A stretch of 64,000 nucleotides of DNA. Source: Gonatopus flavifemur. Lineage: Eukaryota > Arthropoda > Insecta > Hymenoptera > Dryinidae. The position numbers were made by a program, and so were the translations under genes. Every line of letters begins with the position of its first letter. Within the stretch, counting starts at the first letter, position 1. Shown piece after piece: positions 54,094 through 64,000 of this stretch. The notes beneath the pieces are model-generated. The model was given only the letters and a program-made list of their open reading frames with translations, was not told the origin of the DNA and did no database searches. The DNA is taken from contig JAFFJZ010000029.1 of assembly GCA_018340375.1 (NCBI GenBank), positions 1,984,001 through 2,048,000 on the forward strand, written 5' to 3'.

Positions 54094-54428
54094 TGAATTG
54101 ATCTCTAGTTAACGTTGAAAACTCATTTTCACTTACATCACTGCCCCCGACTCACTATGTTCTCCTTCTGACATTGATTTTCACGCGTACTGGGTTCTAT
54201 TTACTCGTCGCCAGTTGTCATGTAGTCGGTACAATTAAATAAACACATTCATGATAATAATTGCATATTTATTAATTAAGACTATAGTATAGTGATGGAT
54301 TCGCGATATACAACAGTGATCGAGAAATGATGCGTGTATACATGTGCTCGATTGACAGGTCGGCACGTCCCTGATTATATTTACCGCGTCACTGAAACTG
54401 ACGGATAATGTTGCCAATACATCACATT
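54094..54428 (-). repeat. 3' LTR of the Gypsy element
   Basis: Nearly identical to 60191-60530, differing by a few substitutions and a missing ~11-bp 'gatattctaca'-like segment. It adjoins the Helitron-like end, 13 bp away. Confidence 0.85.
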
Positions 54429-54442
54429 TCCTCCCCCTTTCG
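54429..54442 (-). other. Polypurine tract
   Basis: Minus-strand AAAGGGGGAGGAAA immediately upstream of the LTR TGTGATG start; the expected primer for plus-strand DNA synthesis. Confidence 0.75.
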
Positions 54443-54444
54443 AA

Positions 54445-55661
54445 CTACGGCTTATTTCTCGCTCGCTTTTCCGCTAAGCGTTCTGAAGATCCAGTAGCAA
54501 GTACTTCTGGTTGAGATTCCTTAGCTTCCATGGTATTATAATGAGTTTTTTCCTCATATTCCAGCACCTGATCTGCATTTCTCTTCCAGAATTTCCCCGG
54601 CGAAATCTCAACCTCGAAGTTTACAGAGGACAACTGAGCGATAATAGTTGCAGGCGTTTTCTCATTTGTATTGGTCGTAAAATCGTCAACCCATACCTTT
54701 TCCCCTACACGGAACTTTACGTTACGAGTCCCTCCTCGGCTCAGTGCCTGTTGCAGTTGGGTTTTTTTTATTTCATCCGCAACGTTAGGTTGCAGATGGT
54801 TCAATTTTGTTCGCAATTCGCGCTTGAACATCCATGCCGGTGGCCGTCCTATAGAACAGTGTTGCGTACTTCGGTGATCGAATGAAAATCTTTTTATTGC
54901 CTCGCTCAATTCTTTACCGGATTTCATCATCTTATCAACTTTATCTTCGAAAGTACCTACGAAATCCTCTGCGGCGCCATTCGTAGCCGGATGATACGGT
55001 GCTGTAAACGTATGCTTGATATTATTCTCTTCCGTAAATAACCCGAAGTTTTCACTTGTGAATTGGCGTCCATTGTCCGTCACTAAATGGTTTGGCAGCC
55101 CGTATGGTGCGAATAGAATTTTTAATTGAGCAATCGTTCTTTCTGTCTGTGTGTTGGTTTTCATATCAATTACTTCAGGCCATTCACTATAAGCATCGAT
55201 TACTACCATAAACATGTAGCCTTGAAAAGTCCCCAGAAAATCACATCGCACTCGACTCCAACATTTATTCGGTGACGGCCACGGGTTTAACGGTATTTTT
55301 GGTGGTGATTTTCGATCTTGCATACAACCTTTGCAAGTGGCCGCTAATTCTTCCAAGTCCGTATCGATCTTCGGCCACCATACATACGATCTTGCTCGCA
55401 TCTTCATTTTAACGCTCTCGAAATGTGATTCGTGCAATTCTCGGAGAACCTGCTGTCGTAGATTCTCAGGTACAATCACCCGGTGACCCCAGAGCAGACA
55501 ATTTTTTTCTATATATAATTCATTCCTTTTATCAAAATAATTCAGTTCAATCGCTGATAATTCTTCTCGCTTGGGCCAGTCATTCTTTACATACTTGATA
55601 ATATTGCTCAAAATTTTGTCTTTCAATGTATTCTTCGCGATACCTTTTGCGGTCGGTAATT
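54445..55661 (-). pseudogene. Gypsy pol, integrase and C-terminal part
   Basis: Minus strand, ~405 residues. Zinc-binding region HESHFESVKMKMRARSYVW with CKGCMQD; core with D (VVIDAYSEWPEV), D (LVTDNGRQFTSENF) and E (NGAAEDFVGTF), the DDE integrase triad; GPY-like region VGEKVWVDDFTTNTNEK; tail to ERLAEKRARNKP. Apparently open through the whole piece. Its 5' edge is the TTAA at 55662-55665 where the piggyBac derivative begins; the frame matches the upstream pol piece when the TTAA is counted once. Confidence 0.9.
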
Positions 55662-56090
55662 TTAACCCATCAAGGCCCACGGCGAAACCATCGTGGATAG
55701 AAAAAAAAATGGATACGGGAATGACAGCATCTGATCGAAAAGGTATCTTCCATGGAGTAAGATTATTTTTTCCAATTGTTTCAACAGTTTTTGTTCAAAC
55801 AATTACGTCAAAAAATCCAGATAAGGCAAAACCAACACCGCCATTCGATTCTACGCAAGAATTCATATAAAATCTATGAACGCAGGAATTTTTTTTCTCA
55901 CTATATTTATTCAAAGAAATTGAATAAATAATTTCGAGTCAGACAACACCCGTTCAGGACCATGGCGAAATCATCGTGGATAAGAAAAACGTGGATACGG
56001 GGATGACAGCATCTGATTGAAAGATCATTCTCCATGGAGGAAGATTAGTTTTTCCAATCGTTTGAACTATCAATCCTCATCAGTAGTTCT

Positions 56091-56288
56091 CACTACCATT
56101 GCAAACCAACAGTTTCCACTGCTATTCCACATCAGCAGTTCTCACTACTATCTCAGATCAGTAGTTCTCACTACTATTCCAAATCAGCAGTTTTCACTGC
56201 TATTCCACATCAGCAGTTTTTACTACTATTTCAGATTAATAGTTTACACTGTCATTCCTTCTAAGTAGTTTCTACTACTAATCAGTCT
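56091..56288 (+). repeat. 26-bp tandem repeat x ~8
   Basis: Units like 'cagcagttctcactactatc' + 'tcagat' vary at a few positions. It lies between the left repeat and the transposase start, possibly in the promoter or 5' untranslated region of the element. Confidence 0.75.
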
Positions 56289-56394
56289 CAATCATTCAAT
56301 TCCTGGCTTTGACTTTCGAGTGTTCCCTTATTATTACTGTATTTCACGGTTTTTTGAACTTTTGGTCTTTCTTCGCTTCGAGTAGCACTCTATC

Positions 56395-56832
56395 ATGCCA
56401 ACAACTAGAAAATCAACTATGACAGTGGCTGATCTTCTCGACAGTGTTGAAAACACTGACGATGCTGATGACAATGTTAGCAATCGTATTGATATTGCAT
56501 TTATTTCAGAAACTGACTATGACACAGATTCAGGTTCTGACTCTGAAATGGAACCTGATGTAGGCCCGGATGCAGTTCTCCCTTACGGTTCTTATGAACA
56601 AGTGAAAAGTTCATACACTGATGCGGAAAAGCTCTTAGAACCAAATCATACTTCCAACTGGAAGAATGGTGATTACAACCATATAGAACAACCGGAGTTG
56701 GACCATAGTTTGGGCGAAGAATCGTTGGTGAATATGAGACAAATGAATGCTCGCGAATTATTTGAAGTCCTCTTTTCTAAAGAAATCAAGTGTCATATCA
56801 TCGAAGCATCACCAAGAAATGGTATCGATTGA
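56395..56832 (+). pseudogene. piggyBac-like transposase, N-terminal fragment
   Basis: Starts MPTTRKSTMTVADLLDSVEN, an acidic N-terminus (DTDSGSDSEMEPDVGPDA), then LFEVLFSKEIKCHIIEASPR and stop. This corresponds to the region before the catalytic domain; beyond it only scraps remain (words like SLNGTIGLRNQF at 56880-56930), and all three catalytic Asp are gone. Similar to 11225-11364 in the large piggyBac element, so the two belong to related families. It could at most act as a DNA-binding or regulatory remnant. Confidence 0.75.
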
Positions 56833-57263
56833 TCGGAAGATTTATTCGATAAATTTATTGGAATCATTATTCTCTCTTCATTCAATTCAAGAAAGTCTCA
56901 ACGGGACTATTGGTCTTCGAAATCAATTCTAGGATGCCAAATTGTCAAAGACACAATGTCCCGGAATCAATTCACCACTAAAAAAAAGAAACATCAAGTT
57001 CTATAAAAATAACAAAAAAAAATGGTGAGAAAAAAAATTTCTGCGTACATAGATTTTATATGATTTCTTGCGCAGAATCGAATGGCGGTGTCGGTTCTGC
57101 CTTATATGGATTTTTTGACGTAATTGTTTGAGCCACAATTGTTTAAACAATTGGAAAAAATAATCTCACTCCATGGAAAATAATCTTTCAATTAGATGCT
57201 GTCATCCCCGTATCCACTTTTTTTCTATCCACGATGGTTTCGCCATAGGCCTCAATGGGTTAA

Positions 57264-58314
57264 TTCTTGTCGAATAAAATCGATTGCTCTGAATTCTTTA
57301 TCGAAAACCAGCGTGTTATCGTCGATCGGAAGCCTAGAAAGAGCATCGCAATGACCGTTATTTTTGGTATTTACATATTCAATATCATATGCAAAATGAG
57401 ACAGGAGATAGGCCCACCTCTGGAGACAGCTGGCTACCGTTAACGATATTTCTTGATTTGGCCTAAAGATGTAGATCAGAGGTTTATGATCCGTTTTCAA
57501 GATTACCTTTCTACCGTAAACATAATTGTAGAATTTTTTAAATCCGAACACAATAGCTCCCGCTTCCTTATCGATGATAGCTCTATTCAATTCTTCATCT
57601 GGAATAACTTTCGATGCAAATGCAATCGGCCTTTCTCCGCCATTTGCGTGACGATGCGACAATATTGCTGACAGACCGTATTGTGACGCGTCGCATGCTA
57701 GCACTAGCTCCAATTCGGGACTGTAATTAACTAACACGTTAGATGACGCTATTTGTTTTTTCAACCACTTATAAGCTTTATTACAACTAATAGTCCATAC
57801 GTACTCGGTACTTAGTTTAAAACTAAGTTTTTTTTTAGTTCGTACAATGGCTTTAAACGAGATGCCCGTTCCGGCAAAAAACGTTCTAATACGTTACTAG
57901 ACCTAGAAAAGATAACAGCTCTTTTTTATCTTTCGGTATTGGCGCGTTCAAAATTGCATCGACTTTTTTCTTTGACGTACGTGATTCCCTTTTTTCAATA
58001 ACGAACCCCAAGATCTCTAACTCTTCTTTCATAAAATCACACTTGTTTACATTAACTCGAAAACCATATCCTTCTAAACGACCCAACACCGCATACAACG
58101 TACTCATATGTCCCATTTCACTTTTGCCAGTGACATTAATGTTATCTAAATATACAACGACTTGTCCTTTTATGTCTCGTAAACAATCTTCCATAACTCT
58201 CTGAAATTCTCCTGGACTCGACGCGACTCCTTCCGTGAGTTTGGTATATCGATATAATCCGATATGAGTGGTTATTGTAAGCATATCTCGCGATTCTGGG
58301 TGGACCGGTATTTA
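57264..58314 (-). pseudogene. Gypsy pol, RT palm to RNase H
   Basis: Minus strand. RT: TKLTEGVASSPGEFQRVMED, then the catalytic box VVVYLDNINVTG, where the second Asp of x-D-D is Asn; thumb NKCDFMKEELEILGF. A frameshift near 57886 breaks the connection; RNase H follows in another frame: LVLACDASQYGLSAILSHR, INDKEAGAIVFG-like, LKTDHKPLIYIF and NGHCDALSRLP. A TAA at 58312-58314 separates it from the upstream part. The Asn change alone would abolish polymerase activity. Confidence 0.88.
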
Positions 58315-59790
58315 CATATAAGCGTGTGATGAATCGATTTGACTAATTTTTTCACCCCCTTGCAATTTTTCAAAAATCTCATTGGTTGTTGGTAACGGGT
58401 GTCTATTTATCACACAACACGGGTTCACTGTCAATTTGAAATTACCGCAAATACTTACGCTATTCTCATTCTTTATTACCGGTACGATAGGCGTGGCCCA
58501 TTCGCTTGTTTGCACTCGCTTAATATGCCCTAGCTGTTCCAATCGTTTCAATTCAGCTTCTACTTTATCGCGTAACGCGAACGGAACATGTCTTAGTTCA
58601 CAAGCCTTTGGGACTGGTTTTTCTTTTAAAATCAATTTTATAGTGCCTTCATTGCAACATCCAGTTCCTGCACCGAATAGTTTTGGAAAGGTGTTAGTTA
58701 CTTTTGTTTTAATGTTTGCCTCATTATTTGCCGTTACGTTATTCTTAATAAACAACGGCCACAGTCCCAACGCATGTAGCCAAGATCTACCTAACACCGT
58801 TACCCCTTCACCTGGCAATACCAAAATATCAAGTGCATGAATTTTCTTATTATAATAAACGTTCAAATCATGTAGTATACCTATCGGTTTTACTTTCAAA
58901 TTGTAAGCATTCACGGAGAACGAAATTTTATTAATGTTTACATTCGACAAGTACTTGTTTCGCGTCTCCTCTGAGATAATACTCCAGTAAGAATCCGAAT
59001 CTACTTCCATATCTATACTCACCGCGTTGATACATACATTTATATACATCGGTGTTCGTGCTGCTTCTGAGCTACTTATACTATTAACGTTACTTGCGTG
59101 TCCAATTGACAAAATATTGTTAAACCCGTAACTTCCCTCTTTACTTTCTATTTCGCTCGAACTGCTGCTGTCCTCTTCGATTTGATCATCAATATTTTGT
59201 AGTCGGTGGCCTCGAATTCGACAAGGTGCTTCTATATGTCTTCGACGATGGCACTGCTTACATGTCTTGGTCCGGTGTACGCATTCTCTACCTATGTGCC
59301 CCCTCTTTCCGCAACAATAACAAATAATTGAGTCTCGTGCATTCATCTCTCTTGTCGATCTTGAACTTGTTGCTGTACTGCTTTGTCCGCTGCTGCCTTG
59401 ACGAAACTTTCCCCCCTTATGTGTATCTGCGCCACTATATTTCGATTTCAAAGCGAGTACATCCCTATCTCTGTCATTATTTTCGTATGCTTTTTCTGTT
59501 AACGTAGCATCTCTCTCTGCTTCCTCGCGTGCTGAAGCTATCTTATATGCTGTATCGATTGTTAACGTTGCTTCTTTAAACAATTCCATTTTCGTCGCAT
59601 GATCACGTATACCGCATACTAATTGGTCACGGAGCGCTGTTTCTACTGACGTGAAGTTACAATTCAATGATAATTCTTTTAGACGTGTCACGAAATCTAC
59701 TACCGGCTTCGATGTCGCTTGTTTCGCTGCATAAAACTTATATCTCTCCATTGATTCCGATGGTTTTGGACATAAATGGTCGGATATCAT
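58315..59790 (-). pseudogene. Gypsy gag C-terminus, protease and RT start
   Basis: Minus strand. Capsid-like helices, then a CCHC zinc knuckle CYCCGKRGHIGREC followed by a second Cys/His group (CKQCHRRRHIEAPC). Protease active site reads MEVDSDSYWSII, where the usual D-T/S-G is D-S-D. RT start: VPFALRDKVEAELKRLEQLG, SEWATPIVPVIKNENSVSIC. The open frame begins just after an in-frame TAG at 59791-59793. In this element gag and pol share one frame. Confidence 0.85.
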
Positions 59791-60190
59791 CTAGACGATT
59801 TCTTCATATTTTTTATCTTTCAATTTAGTTGCGTGGCACAAGTTTCTCGCTAACTTACAGGTATCAGCACTTACTTTTGTTAACAATATGGCCGCTTTCT
59901 TTTCGTCTGTCGTGACATTACTTACTATGGAGAATAACTCCAATCTTTCGATGAATGTCTCCCAGTCATTCTTGCCTAATTCGAATTCCAATCGAATCTT
60001 AGACTCCATCGATACTATTTCTTCCGTTTTGCTCACCACGGTTACAGTACTTTTTACTTCTTGCACTAGAGGTTTATTGGCTTCCTCTTCTTGTTTTTTC
60101 ACTTTCAGTCCTTTTGTAAGTTTCTTCCTTAGCCTTTCTGTCGGGTCTTTCGAATCAAACGTTATACCTCCTTGCGTTAATCGTACATAC
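59791..60190 (-). pseudogene. Gypsy gag N-terminus
   Basis: Minus-strand frame YVRLTQGGITFDSKDPTERL with basic/acidic linker, then LEFGKNDWETFIERLELFSI-like capsid start and TKVSADTCKLARNLC. It ends at the TAG 59791-59793, in frame with the next piece. There is no ATG at its beginning: the frame runs straight out of the LTR, so the true start and the leader have been lost. Confidence 0.8.
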
Positions 60191-60530
60191 AATTGATCTC
60201 TAGTTAACGTTGAAAACTCATTTTCACTTACATCACTGCCCCCGACTCACTATGTTCTCCTTCTGACATTGATTTTCACGCGTACTGGGTTCTATTTACT
60301 CGTCGCCAGTTGTCATGTAGTCGGTACAATCAAATAAACACATTCATGATAATAATTGCATATTTATTAATTAAGAGACTATAGTATAGTAATGGATTCG
60401 CGATATACAACAGTGATCGAGAGATGATGCGCGTATACATGTGCTCGATTTACAGGTCGGCACGTCTCTGATTATATTTACAGCGTTACTTAAACTGACA
60501 GATATTCTACAATGTTGCCAATACATCACA
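60191..60530 (-). repeat. 5' LTR of the Gypsy element
   Basis: Minus-strand start TGTGATGTATTGGCAACATT. Matches 54094-54428. Abuts gag directly at 60190/60191. Confidence 0.85.
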
Positions 60531-60954
60531 GGTACCCTGAAGATACATTGTGTCAACCCAATATCGCTGCAAAAATTAGAAACGAAATTATTTTCTTTGC
60601 ATCAGCATTTTAGAATAGTAAAAATCATGAAGTGAATTGTAATTCTCAATCAGATATACATTATTAGTGTGTATATATTTATGTACTATAAAAACTCAAT
60701 ACATCTCATATTCCTTCGAGTCTTTCTTCATATACCAACTTTTAAAAACCTTTGTAGAATCACGGATTATTATTGGTTTCACTGAAACAGCAGTTACACT
60801 AATTGCAATTATCCATATCATGAATAAAATTAATTTATCCAACAGACAGTGTTCCAAGACGTGCAGTCTTTAGTCTAGAGGATGCAGCACGTTATTGCCA
60901 GACATGTCGCGGCCCAACGAATTCATATTTCTCCAATACTTCTTACAGAGACTC
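60531..60954. other. No gene recognised
   Basis: AT-rich flank of the Gypsy element; ORFs here show no motif. Confidence 0.35.
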
Positions 60955-61350
60955 CATCGATATAAAAGGTATTTTTGATGAGAAATTGAACGCGGAAAAC
61001 GATGGTGAAACTTTCCAGTGTCTACGAGTTGGGTATCAGTGAGTAAATCCTTTTTAAACATCACAATTGTTTATAACTCTATGAATTCACGAGTGTTTGT
61101 GATTGATACCTCTTTTTATGTAAAGTTCCATTACCTCTAAATAAAAAAAAATCAAGTTTCTACGATGGATAGAACCAAAGTTATGATCGTTTGAAAATTA
61201 GTCTAATTGGGAAATGAGTAAAATTTCGAAGTCCTGTATCTCTGGAAATACTGAAAATAAAAAAAAATCCCGATACACGTGTATCCTCATTTTGGGTGTA
61301 GAAACTATGAAAAAATTTTCAGACAAATCCAAGAGGGGTCGTGTGAAAAG
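60955..61350 (-). repeat. Dispersed repeat X, copy 2
   Basis: Inverted copy of 31215-31640, about 30 kb away. A short tail at 61350 diverges. Confidence 0.75.
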
Positions 61351-61489
61351 TGTTCCGTTTGTAAAATAATCGGCCATGTAACCGATAATCATCTTAATCG
61401 GAACCCCGAAATACAGTGGTAATAACAAATTCAATGAGAACTACTTCAATAGCGTGTTTTTCAAATGCAGTAAGATCGTACCATCTTCC

Positions 61490-61645
61490 ATCTGGCTCAA
61501 CAGTTTTCAAGCCGATCTGAGTTCCGATCCGAGCTGTAGGTTGATTGATCCAATCCTCGAACCGATCCGTATCTGAATGATAAGAGCCGAGCCGATCTGA
61601 TGCTCAAAGCTCGGATCAGATCGGATCGTGGCAACACTATATAAC
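61490..61645. repeat. Degenerate 'GATCCGATCTGA' word cluster
   Basis: 'gccgatctgagttccgatcc', 'gagccgatctgatgctc' and 'ctcggatcagatcggatcg' are partly self-complementary. The style resembles 1106-1523, but with another word. Non-coding. Confidence 0.45.
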
Positions 61646-61719
61646 TTGTTTTCTCTGCGATGTTAACACGTTTGTTATTCTGGCTTACATACACAGATTT
61701 TCACGGAACATGCGGCCTT

Positions 61720-62490
61720 GGGGTTTTCGAGGGTGAGGAATCCAAATCTGACGTCAAAAAATGAATCCGAGATGGCGGATTCAATGGAGTGAACGTGAAT
61801 TTAACCGTTTTCGCATCGATGACCGGATTCTTATGAAACAGGAGTTCTAAAGGTTTCCGAGAGTGTCGAATCCGAATCTGACGTGGAAGAATGGATTCAA
61901 CATGACGGATCCAATATAGCGCACGTGAATTTAGTCATTTTCGCATTTGCGGACAGATTGATATGAAATATGGGTTCTAGGGGTTTCCGAGGACGAGAAA
62001 TCCAAATCTGACGACACAAAACAAATTCAAGATGGCGAATGTGAATTCAGCCGTCTTGGCATGCAGGAGTGCCCAAATTCATTTTCGTAATGTTCGATCC
62101 GTAATCTCGTATTCGTTTCCTGATGTCAGGTTTGAATCCAGCTTCCGCGAACACCCCTAGAACCCATGTTTCATATGAATCTGTCCATAAACTCGAAAAT
62201 GACTGGATTCATGTCTGCCATATTGAATCCACCACCTTGGATTTGTTTCCTGACTCCAAATTTGGATTCAGCACCCCCGAAAACCCCTGAAACCCTAGTT
62301 CCATATGAATCTGTTCATTAGCACCAGAACGGCTGGATTCACCTCCCCATATTGAATTTGCCATCTTGTATTCATTTTTTGATTCGCGAAAACTAATCCA
62401 AGATGGCGGACGTGAATTAAGTCATCTCCGCATTCGTGCACCGATTTATATGAACATGGGTTTTGCAGGTTTTCAGAGGATGCGGAACAG
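61720..62490. repeat. 'GATGGCGGATTC' satellite-like array, ~130-bp units in both orientations
   Basis: Three units on the plus strand from 61720 to 62050 ('gaatccaaatctgacgtcaa', 'gagatggcggattcaatgga', 'gggttctaggggtttccgag'), two inverted units 62110-62380, and another plus unit to 62490. Related to 540-1000 and 34970-35117. Confidence 0.7.
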
Positions 62491-62867
62491 GGCATATTCT
62501 AAGGAAATTTAAGAACTAACCGAAACGGTCGACACTCGATTTCTGAAAAAAAAGGAGAACATTTGTGTGACAAGTATTTTTTGGATTATTTGATACTTCC
62601 CTAATTTTACTTTGGGCATGAAGTCTTATTTTTTCAGAATGAATATCACCACTAAATTCAATATACCCCTTGATACGAGGCGAAAAGCTCATTCAGTACA
62701 GGGCAATATTGGATACTCGATTTAAAAAAATAAACAGAACAAGGAAAACATTTGTCTAAAAATTGGGTCATTTTTCAAGAACTAACCGTTTTTACGTTTC
62801 AAAATTGATCGTTTTCTTTTAGAACTAACTTTTTGGTAAGAACTGACCTTTATAATATGCCCTGGTG
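62491..62867. other. No gene recognised
   Basis: AT-rich sequence between the satellite array and repeat Y; repeated 'agaactaaccg' words only. Confidence 0.35.
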
Positions 62868-63056
62868 CTGAATCAAATCTGTTCTCGTGTAAGCTTTTTT
62901 CCATCCGAACACTCTTCATCAGAAGCTGGTTGATGTTATGACAACTGCACACTAATAAAAATCCAAAAGTGTGGGAAGTAGTTATTGAAAGAAACGGATT
63001 GTGAAAATATTCCAATTCTTTGCTAAATTGCGCCCAGATGACTCTCCGTTACGCTT
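62868..63056 (+). repeat. Dispersed repeat Y, copy 2
   Basis: Direct match to 37932-38165. Its start 'ggtgctgaatcaaatct' is the undisturbed form of the site filled by the 35118-37931 element. Confidence 0.7.
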
Positions 63057-63685
63057 AAGGTAGTTCTCTAGCGATATTCAGAATCCAATTTGAAAAATTA
63101 TTATTCAGTAGGAGACGGAGGTAGAAGGGATTCAATAATCATATTCGTTGGGGCTGTTATTCGTATTTATGATAAAAACATAACCAACTCGAAATATTCA
63201 CGGTTCTTTTCTTGAAAAATTTCCATTTTCAATCCGCTTATGACTTATGAGAGCCTATTTTGTTCCTTGTAAAATTTTGAAAACCTTTACCGTGGAGATT
63301 TTTTATGTCTTACAATCAGGACACTGTCCCACACTTTTGTCTATGAGAATGTATTCGACCAATTATAAACAAATGCGAGTAATCATTGTGAAAATTACAT
63401 ACATGAAAAATTTCCACGGTGAAGGTTTTTCGAATCTCACAAGGAATAAAATGCATTCATGAGTCATAAACGTATTGAAAATAAAAATTTTTCAAGAAAA
63501 TAACTATGAAAAATTTCGTGTGGTTGTTACAAAGTTGTTTGGTCATATTTCGAACTAGATCTTTTTTCATCATACATACGAATATAAGCCCCAACGAACA
63601 TGATTATAGAATTCCTACGGCCTTGGTCCTCTACTTGGGAATAATTTTTCTAATTCGATTCTGAATATTGCTAGAGGACTACCTT
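63057..63685. mobile_element. Large palindromic foldback, ~300-bp arms
   Basis: 'aaggtagttctctagcgata' at left and its counterpart ending 'tagaggactacctt' at right. Inner arms 'tcgttggggctgttattcgt', 'cttttcttgaaaaatttcc' and 'gcttatgacttatgag' all have inverted partners. The centre is near 63370. It interrupts the end of repeat Y ('gactctccgttacgctt'). Confidence 0.75.
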
Positions 63686-64000
63686 GAACGACTCTTCGTC
63701 ACGCTTGAATGACTCTCAGCTTACGCTTTCATCGCGCTTCTAGGCTTTATTTTAACCAGGATAGTTGTCCAAATTTTTCAGTTGTTCAGGAACATGTTTT
63801 TATATTATTTGGAGATGGTATGAAGAAAGGTTGCCCATTTGTTCCAGGCTTTCTGAATATGACACTTGAAAATTTTTTCGGCTGAGTGTAAAACCGATTT
63901 GTGCCTTTCCATATATCCCCAGATATCTGAACCGTTCAAGATGCGAGCGAAGCAAGCATATGTGAGCCACGATTCATTCAAAATGAGCGAGGCGAATTCT
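63686..64000. other. No gene recognised
   Basis: Begins with a second, diverged 'gactcttcgtcacgcttgaa' word, continuing repeat Y-like sequence; nothing further is supported to the window end. Confidence 0.35.

Larger units (their letters stand above)
55662..57263 (+). mobile_element. piggyBac deletion derivative, TTAA-flanked, in Gypsy pol
   Basis: TTAA at 55662-55665 and 57260-57263. Ends CCCATCAAGGCCCACGGCG and, complemented, CCCATTGAGGCCTATGGCG. Inverted repeats of about 220 bp; part of the left repeat ('cgaaatcatcgtggataag', 'gggatgacagcatctgatt') is repeated at 55960-56060. It keeps only the first third of a transposase gene. The interrupted Gypsy frame provides the empty site. Confidence 0.9.
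54094..60530 (-). mobile_element. Defective Ty3/Gypsy LTR retrotransposon (minus strand)
   Basis: Two ~335-340 bp LTRs (54094-54428 and 60191-60530) flank gag-pol remains on the minus strand. LTRs start TGTGATGTATTGGCAAC. A purine tract (AAAGGGGGAGGAAA on the minus strand) lies directly before the 3' LTR. There is no leader or primer-binding site between the 5' LTR and gag, and the outer flanks do not match, so no target duplication. A piggyBac derivative sits in pol at 55666-57259. Confidence 0.88.

Noticed and set aside
54511..54885. Plus-strand ORFs over the Gypsy integrase
   Set aside because: They are antisense to a clear integrase frame and have no motif of their own.
56091..56288. CRISPR-like short repeat array
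   Set aside because: 26-bp units are directly tandem with no spacers, in a eukaryotic transposon; a minisatellite.

Overview
This window is AT-rich animal nuclear DNA, most likely from an arthropod and probably an insect. It carries eukaryotic-only mobile elements: piggyBac-like, mariner (DD34D), rosa-type (DD41D), pogo-derived MITE, Helitron end, Ty3/Gypsy, and RTE-type and jockey/CR1-type LINEs. There are no operons, ribosome-binding sites or prokaryotic genes. I recognise no intact host gene; nearly every recognisable coding stretch is a transposon gene, and almost all of these are broken. The species is inference only.

Layout. (1) 90-17210: one very large nested piggyBac-like element flanked by TTAA with about 1 kb terminal inverted repeats. 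It is interrupted by Gypsy pol debris, several palindromic foldbacks, a jockey/CR1-type LINE, a 2.3 kb DNA transposon in its own transposase gene (flanked by TTA), and a mariner in its right arm. (2) 17211-20177: short CACTG-ended MITEs, an internally deleted mariner relative, and two copies of a palindromic MITE with internal variable repeats. (3) 20178-28174: an RTE LINE with an 11-bp target duplication, split by a 4.65 kb CCCTGG-ended element that itself holds a 1.9 kb element with 4-bp target duplication and an orphan transposase fragment. (4) 28175-46112: non-coding repeats, MITEs and foldbacks, a decayed rosa-type element (31988-34624), and a 2.8 kb non-autonomous element with a 6-bp target duplication. 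(5) 46347-46803: a short minus-strand coding-like stretch I cannot assign. (6) 47807-53205: a second rosa-type element carrying the only long intact ORF of the window, an RTE LINE of 1014 codons. (7) 54040-60530: a Helitron 3' end next to a defective Ty3/Gypsy element, whose pol holds a TTAA-flanked piggyBac deletion derivative. (8) 60531-64000: dispersed repeats, a 'GATGGCGGA' satellite, and a large palindrome.

How the parts relate. The nesting gives a relative chronology: elements with empty reading frames around them (mariner in the piggyBac arm; TTA-flanked element in the piggyBac transposase; RTE in the rosa transposase; piggyBac derivative in Gypsy pol) are younger than their hosts. Two otherwise unrelated terminal-repeat families (11365-13677 and 24577-26462) carry pieces of the same orphan transposase-like protein with SDG..QFKN and AT.H..G.CDG.GG motifs; this is the best candidate for something poorly described. 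Several insertions have an empty-site paralogue inside this window, so their boundaries are supported directly by sequence.
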